From an uncultured Bacteroidia bacterium (GTDB lineage Bacteria > Bacteroidota > Bacteroidia > Bacteroidales > CAJPTX01): 64,000 bases of DNA. The notes beneath the pieces are model-generated. The model saw only the letters and a list, made by a program, of their open reading frames with translations, did not search any database and had not been told where the DNA came from. The position numbers and the translations under genes are program-made. Location of the stretch: the NCBI GenBank assembly GCA_947252645.1, contig CAMXWF010000001.1, positions 124,001 through 188,000 of the forward strand, read 5' to 3'. Shown here in pieces: positions 60,370-64,000 of the stretch (positions within the stretch are counted from its first letter, which is position 1; every line of letters begins with the position of its first letter).

Positions 60370-62847
60370 CTATAGGCCTTCCGGCTCACCCTTGAGGAAG
60401 CCGTACTGGTAGACCTTGGGGGCAATCCTGTCGCCGAGGGCTTTCACCGCTGCGCGGAGTGCCGCGAGCAGCTCGGTGTACTTTGCGTCATCGCTCTTGG
60501 CGTTCATAATGCCCTTGTCGTTGCGCCCCTGGAAGTGCTCGCGGATGTCGTAGTAGCTCGCATTGGGGTTGGCGTGGGGCTGGGCGTGGTAGTAGCGCCA
60601 GAGGTTGCGGCCCGCGCTGAATACCGCTTGCGCCTCCGCTGAGAAGACCATGGGGGATTGCGGGATGAGCGAAATCTCTTCAGCCAAAGGGAAGGTGGTT
60701 TGCAGCCCCTTGGGCTGCGTAGGCTTGCATTTTCCCCGCATGAAGTCCGTCATGAAGTGGCTCGCGTATTCTTCCTGAGCATTTACTTCCTCTTCTAGAA
60801 ATGGAATCCAGTGGTTTATTCCCTTGGTTGATTTGATCGCATTCGCATCGTGGAATAGGGTGTAGGTGAGACAATCTGCTTGGAAGATATTGTCAGATAG
60901 CCAGCCATCGTCTGGGAAGGTAAATTGGTCCCTATCGTTAAGCCAAGTAGAAGAAATTGTCTTGCGCACTGCGAAGTATACGCACACTGGCAATAGACAA
61001 GCATGGGTTACCCAAATGCCTCTTGGACCTGGGATTTGTTTCCGATCATTGACTATATGTACGATGTTGTTGTGCTGAAAGTCATTCCCATTGATTCCAT
61101 CCATCCAACCAATGGTATTTTCTCCTTCACTTTTATACCCAGCTATCCAGGCATTTATGTACTCTGATTTCCTATATGTACGTATGGTCTTGGGCTCCAT
61201 GGGATTGCCATTACAATCAAACACATCTGCTACTATACTTGAAAAGGGTTCAGATTGTGATGTGTTCCAGATGTAGAAACCTATTGGGAACTGCCCCTTG
61301 ACGTTGTCGAAGGTATCTGCAGGAGCTAGAAAGAGGCTGCAGAGCTTTGGTTGGAAGATCTTGCGGAAATCCAAAAATGCGGATCCTTGCAAATTTTTCA
61401 ACTTTGAAAAATTTGCAAGGATGGGGCCCCTGAACTCCATGTACACTCGTATTAAAAACTGTGCGAAGAGTTCCCGTCCCCCTGTTCCGAGTAGGTTCGA
61501 GTAGCGTTTATGCATCATGGTGAGATTAACTCCTACCTTCCCTTGGGGTGCGTTTTTCGTTGTATTTTCTGCATACGGTGGGTTGATATAGACTACTAGC
61601 TTCTTCCGTTTTTCGGGATCAGTGATTATCTCATATAGCCGATCGGGGAGCTTGCCGCCCTGGGATTGCGGGGTGAGGGGATCGTTGAGGAAGTCGAATT
61701 GGAAGACGTAGGCGGACAGGAGGTTGGCTCCATGCTCGATGCGCTCGCGCATGGCACTCACATCGGCCTGGTCGAGGGTGGAGGCGAAGATGCGGTAGCG
61801 GTTGGTGAGGCCGGCCAGGAGGTTGCCCGTGCCGGCGGCGCAGTCCCACACGTAGTACTCTTCCTGCCAGTTCTCCCCCAGGTAGTCAGCTAGGTACTGC
61901 TGGGAGAGCTCGACCCACTGCCGGGGCGTGAAGAAGGCCCCCTTGCGCTCGCGGATGTCCTGGGGGACAAGCAGGTCGCGGCGAGTGATGATGTACTCCT
62001 GGTACTCCTGCAGAGGTGGCCGCTTGTACTTGGCCCAGAACTGCTGGTAGGCCTGGAGGTTCTTTATGGCGATGACGGCGTCGAAGAGGCCCTTGAGGTT
62101 CTCCTTGGCGATGCGGTAGCCGGCGCTCTGGAAGACCACAAAGAGGGACTCGCGGATGGAGATGTCGTCGTGGACGGAGACGGTGTCGCGGTCGTCGACG
62201 AAGAGGTCGGCCAGGAAGAAGTCGCTGTCGAGGATGCCGTGCTGCTTGAGGTCAGCCCAGTCGACGGCGATATTGGGCTTGACGGCCTCGAGCCATCGGA
62301 GGTAGATGGGGTAGAAGTTGTTCTTGTCGATGCGCACTCTGGCCTCGCCGGCGCACTGTGATAGAGACCCGTGGATGAAGGCCTTGAGAGCGGCGGCGTC
62401 GAGGTCGTAGTCGAAGACGCTGATGGCCTGGGTGTCGAGCAGGTCGTTGATCTGTTGCCGGACGAGGACGAACTCGCGGGAGCTATGGTCGCTGGGGGCC
62501 ACGTTCCAGTTGAAGTCGGACTGGTGGAAGATATGGGCGATAGGCTCGTAGGGCAAGAAGGCGATCTTCTGGCCATCGAGGGCGCCGAGGAAGGGCGGTG
62601 GGAGGACGTGGTCGAAGGTACGGGCCTTGCCGATGGTGAGCACGAGCTGGGCGAGCATGTCGGGCAGGGGGTAGTTGCCCGTTTTGGCCTCGGCCCAGAG
62701 GAGGGGCGCCCGCTCGCTGGGGCCCTTGGCCTTGGGGTAGAGGGCGAAGTCGATGTTGCCGGTGATGACGGTGGTGTCAAATTTGGAGAACCAGTCGGCG
62801 GCGACCTTGTTCTTGAGTTCCTCCTCGCGTATGCCCTGGTAGCGCAT
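60370..62847 (-). CDS. type IIG-like restriction-modification protein (N6-adenine methyltransferase with nuclease motif)
   Basis: An 825-residue single-chain protein. An N-terminal PD-(D/E)XK motif is visible (Asp33 in NIDFALYP, Glu53-x-Lys55 in WAEAKTG). A helical linker leads to a gamma-class methyltransferase with motif I WDCAAGTGN (about 334) and motif IV NPPY (about 422), and the C-terminal half should hold the target-recognition domain. The order nuclease-methylase-specificity is that of type IIG enzymes that both methylate and cut. No separate restriction, specificity or helicase gene lies nearby. The coding sequence at about 60780-61640 has much lower G+C than the rest and contains a perfect 17-bp inverted repeat. 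The promoter box is only 4 nt before the ATG. Confidence 0.85.
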   Translation of the reverse strand: MRYQGIREEELKNKVAADWFSKFDTTVITGNIDFALYPKAKGPSERAPLLWAEAKTGNYPLPDMLAQLVLTIGKARTFDHVLPPPFLGALDGQKIAFLPYEPIAHIFHQSDFNWNVAPSDHSSREFVLVRQQINDLLDTQAISVFDYDLDAAALKAFIHGSLSQCAGEARVRIDKNNFYPIYLRWLEAVKPNIAVDWADLKQHGILDSDFFLADLFVDDRDTVSVHDDISIRESLFVVFQSAGYRIAKENLKGLFDAVIAIKNLQAYQQFWAKYKRPPLQEYQEYIITRRDLLVPQDIRERKGAFFTPRQWVELSQQYLADYLGENWQEEYYVWDCAAGTGNLLAGLTNRYRIFASTLDQADVSAMRERIEHGANLLSAYVFQFDFLNDPLTPQSQGGKLPDRLYEIITDPEKRKKLVVYINPPYAENTTKNAPQGKVGVNLTMMHKRYSNLLGTGGRELFAQFLIRVYMEFRGPILANFSKLKNLQGSAFLDFRKIFQPKLCSLFLAPADTFDNVKGQFPIGFYIWNTSQSEPFSSIVADVFDCNGNPMEPKTIRTYRKSEYINAWIAGYKSEGENTIGWMDGINGNDFQHNNIVHIVNDRKQIPGPRGIWVTHACLLPVCVYFAVRKTISSTWLNDRDQFTFPDDGWLSDNIFQADCLTYTLFHDANAIKSTKGINHWIPFLEEEVNAQEEYASHFMTDFMRGKCKPTQPKGLQTTFPLAEEISLIPQSPMVFSAEAQAVFSAGRNLWRYYHAQPHANPNASYYDIREHFQGRNDKGIMNAKSDDAKYTELLAALRAAVKALGDRIAPKVYQYGFLKGEPEGL
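61383..61422. repeat. 17-bp perfect inverted repeat inside the R-M gene
   Basis: ATCCTTGCAAATTTTTC and GAAAAATTTGCAAGGAT flank a 6-nt loop (61400-61405). It encodes about residues 475-488 (including LANFSKLKNLQG) of the R-M protein. Confidence 0.9.
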
Positions 62848-62851
62848 GGGG

Positions 62852-62859
62852 CAAAGGTA
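62852..62859 (-). promoter_or_regulatory. -7 box of the R-M gene promoter
   Basis: TACCTTTG on the minus strand, exact consensus, separated from the ATG at 62847 by only CCCC. Confidence 0.6.
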
Positions 62860-62989
62860 GTTATTGGTGCGGTAAGGGCGGTATGTCCAGATGGGTGTCC
62901 TGAGCCTTTTATTGTAGCCCCTGGGGTTAAAGCCCCGAGCTGTGCAGCAGCTCTAGGGTGTGTGCTTTCCCAAGTGGGGAATTTTATCC

Positions 62990-62997
62990 TATCTTTG
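62990..62997 (+). promoter_or_regulatory. -7 box upstream of the 186-residue lipoprotein gene
   Basis: TATCTTTG, exact TAnnTTTG, 27 nt before ATG 63025. Confidence 0.5.
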
Positions 62998-63024
62998 TAG
63001 CGGATGCGTTGCGCTTAAGGAGAC

Positions 63025-63585
63025 ATGCAGACGGCGAGGGCGAGTGGAGGTTTTTTGTTACTAGCGCGTGTCGTGGTGGTGCTGCTGATGGTGGCGAGTG
63101 CGTGGGGCTGTAAGCGGGAGGAGGAATTTCCGCACCAGCTGCAGGGCGATAGTGTGCAGTTGCTCTGGTTGGTGGACGATACGGCAAGCGTGGGCGCCGG
63201 GGTGCGGAAGCGGGCACCGGAGAAAGTGCAGGCGCCCGGGGCACTCACGGTGGAGGTGCGAGGGGAGCAGCTTTTCCTCTATGCCCAGGAGTCGCTGGCG
63301 TTCAGGCTACAGGGGCTATGGTCGGCGAGTTTGGCCGAAGAGGGGGTGAGCTACTACAGCGTGGAGGAGTGCCATTTTGAGGTGTGGAGTGCTGATGGGG
63401 CCACGTGCTATACGGCGCTGTGCGGAGAGCCTAGGTGGGGGCGCGAAGGGGCATCCGCCCGGGTGGAGCGGCTGGATAGCCAGAGCAGCGCGCTGGATCT
63501 GAGTTTGGTCATGGGGGTGCGCGTGCGCGGCAAGTTACAGGGTGCACGCCCGGTAATATTGCATTTTTCCAGTGCAACCCGTTGA
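63025..63585 (+). CDS. uncharacterised lipoprotein
   Basis: A 186-residue protein with a hydrophobic signal ending in SAWGC (lipobox, Cys about 30). I do not recognise the mature part; it has short beta-prone segments and a few cysteines (ECHF, TCYTALCG). AAGGAG 5-10 nt upstream supports ATG 63025. The next gene, also a predicted secreted protein, starts 121 bp later on the same strand, so the two may be an operon. Confidence 0.75.
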   Translation: MQTARASGGFLLLARVVVVLLMVASAWGCKREEEFPHQLQGDSVQLLWLVDDTASVGAGVRKRAPEKVQAPGALTVEVRGEQLFLYAQESLAFRLQGLWSASLAEEGVSYYSVEECHFEVWSADGATCYTALCGEPRWGREGASARVERLDSQSSALDLSLVMGVRVRGKLQGARPVILHFSSATR

Positions 63586-63706
63586 GGCCAGCGAGGGGCG
63601 GCTGCCCCATGGTGGGCCAGAAGGGGGGAGAAAACTGCGAGGGGAGAGCGTTAGGCGTGTGGGGGTGTAACAAAAGAGGCGGGATTACGTAGGAGTAATA
63701 AATGAC

Positions 63707-64000
63707 ATGTGGGGAGGGGCGACCATGCGCAGGTTGAGCAAAGAGGTAGGCAGGGGTCGGAGCAGCAGAAGTTGTTCCGCGGGCTGTGGTGTGCCTCGTC
63801 TTTACTGGTTTTTTTTGCTGTTTGTGTGCGTTGTGCTGGTCTGGCCGAGTCGGGTGGGGGCGGCCTTGGGGGGGCTTCGTGCGATGCAGTTGCCGCCCAC
63901 GCCTGGCCTGAAGATGATGCCCGTGACGCCGCCGCTCGATCCCATGCCAGGGCGCGATGGCTGTGCCGGGGTGATGATGGCCTCGATAAAGCCGGAGGCT
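63707..64000 (+). CDS. N-terminal part of an uncharacterised secreted protein, cut by the window edge
   Basis: The frame is open from ATG 63707 (or ATG 63725) to the end, 98 or 92 codons. A basic N-region (RRLSKEVGRGRSSRS) precedes a strong hydrophobic core (LYWFFLLFVCVVLVW), so it is an exported or anchored protein; the visible mature part is Pro/Met-rich (PPTPGLKMMPVTPPLDPMPG). AGGAG lies 11 nt before 63707 and GAGGGG 6 nt before 63725. The protein cannot be identified from this fragment. Confidence 0.6.
   Translation, partial: MWGGATMRRLSKEVGRGRSSRSCSAGCGVPRLYWFFLLFVCVVLVWPSRVGAALGGLRAMQLPPTPGLKMMPVTPPLDPMPGRDGCAGVMMASIKPEA

Overview
The window looks like a chromosome segment from a member of Bacteroidota, most likely Bacteroidales of the Porphyromonas type but with unusually high G+C. 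The grounds are family content (a BamA-like lipoprotein of the TamL type, DUF5723, DUF3078, DUF2851, a 29-residue COX24-type basic protein, BirA without a DNA-binding domain, an rseC-rnfBCDGEA cluster, a lipoprotein C10 peptidase, a lipoprotein dipeptidyl peptidase III) and promoters of the Bacteroidota type (TTTG/TTG, about 19-20 nt, then TAnnTTTG close to the start codon). No phage, plasmid, insertion sequence or CRISPR array is visible. Most genes are housekeeping.

Layout. 1-6.4 kb: end of a PpiD-like foldase, then a surface cluster (lipoprotein, DUF5723 outer-membrane protein, PorE-like OmpA protein). 6.8-15 kb: mutS2-mnmA facing birA, then tatD-tcdA and speA. 15-17.2 kb: a secreted C10 cysteine peptidase with a co-directional lipoprotein. 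17.4-24 kb: polyprenyl synthase, cvpA, folB, mutS, recQ. 24-26.3 kb (minus): miaB, a nitrilase-type amidase and tRNA-Lys(CTT). 26.6-29.8 kb: dipeptidyl peptidase III and gcvT. 29.9-31.2 kb: a 1.4-kb gene-free tract rich in repeats and hairpins. 31.2-44.1 kb: tamL, an rRNA/tRNA methyltransferase, an LTA-synthase-type sulfatase, HU, the COX24-type protein, RNase G, DsbD, HflX and a DUF805 pair. 44.3-49.5 kb: flavoprotein, aspartate kinase, agmatinase, trmD, and a FetAB-like ABC transporter on minus. 50-54.2 kb: DUF3078, an uncharacterised secreted protein, a CPBP protease, DUF2851. 54.3-60.1 kb: the Rnf operon. 60.4-62.8 kb: a one-gene type IIG-like restriction-modification protein. The right edge holds a lipoprotein and a truncated secreted protein.

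How they work together: speA and speB give arginine to agmatine to putrescine; rnfABCDEG couples ferredoxin and NAD to an ion gradient; mnmA, tcdA, miaB and trmD modify tRNA; mutS, mutS2 and recQ act on DNA; TamL, PpiD and DsbD serve envelope biogenesis.

Most notable beyond the genes: two copies of a palindromic intergenic element (30186-30258 and 60176-60248) with the same geometry and a compensatory base-pair change. Between them the sequence is largely of opposite GC skew to its flanks, with an abrupt switch at the right copy. The restriction-modification gene has an AT-rich island carrying a 17-bp perfect inverted repeat inside the coding sequence. Several genes have the TAnnTTTG box only 4-8 nt before the start codon, pointing to leaderless mRNAs.
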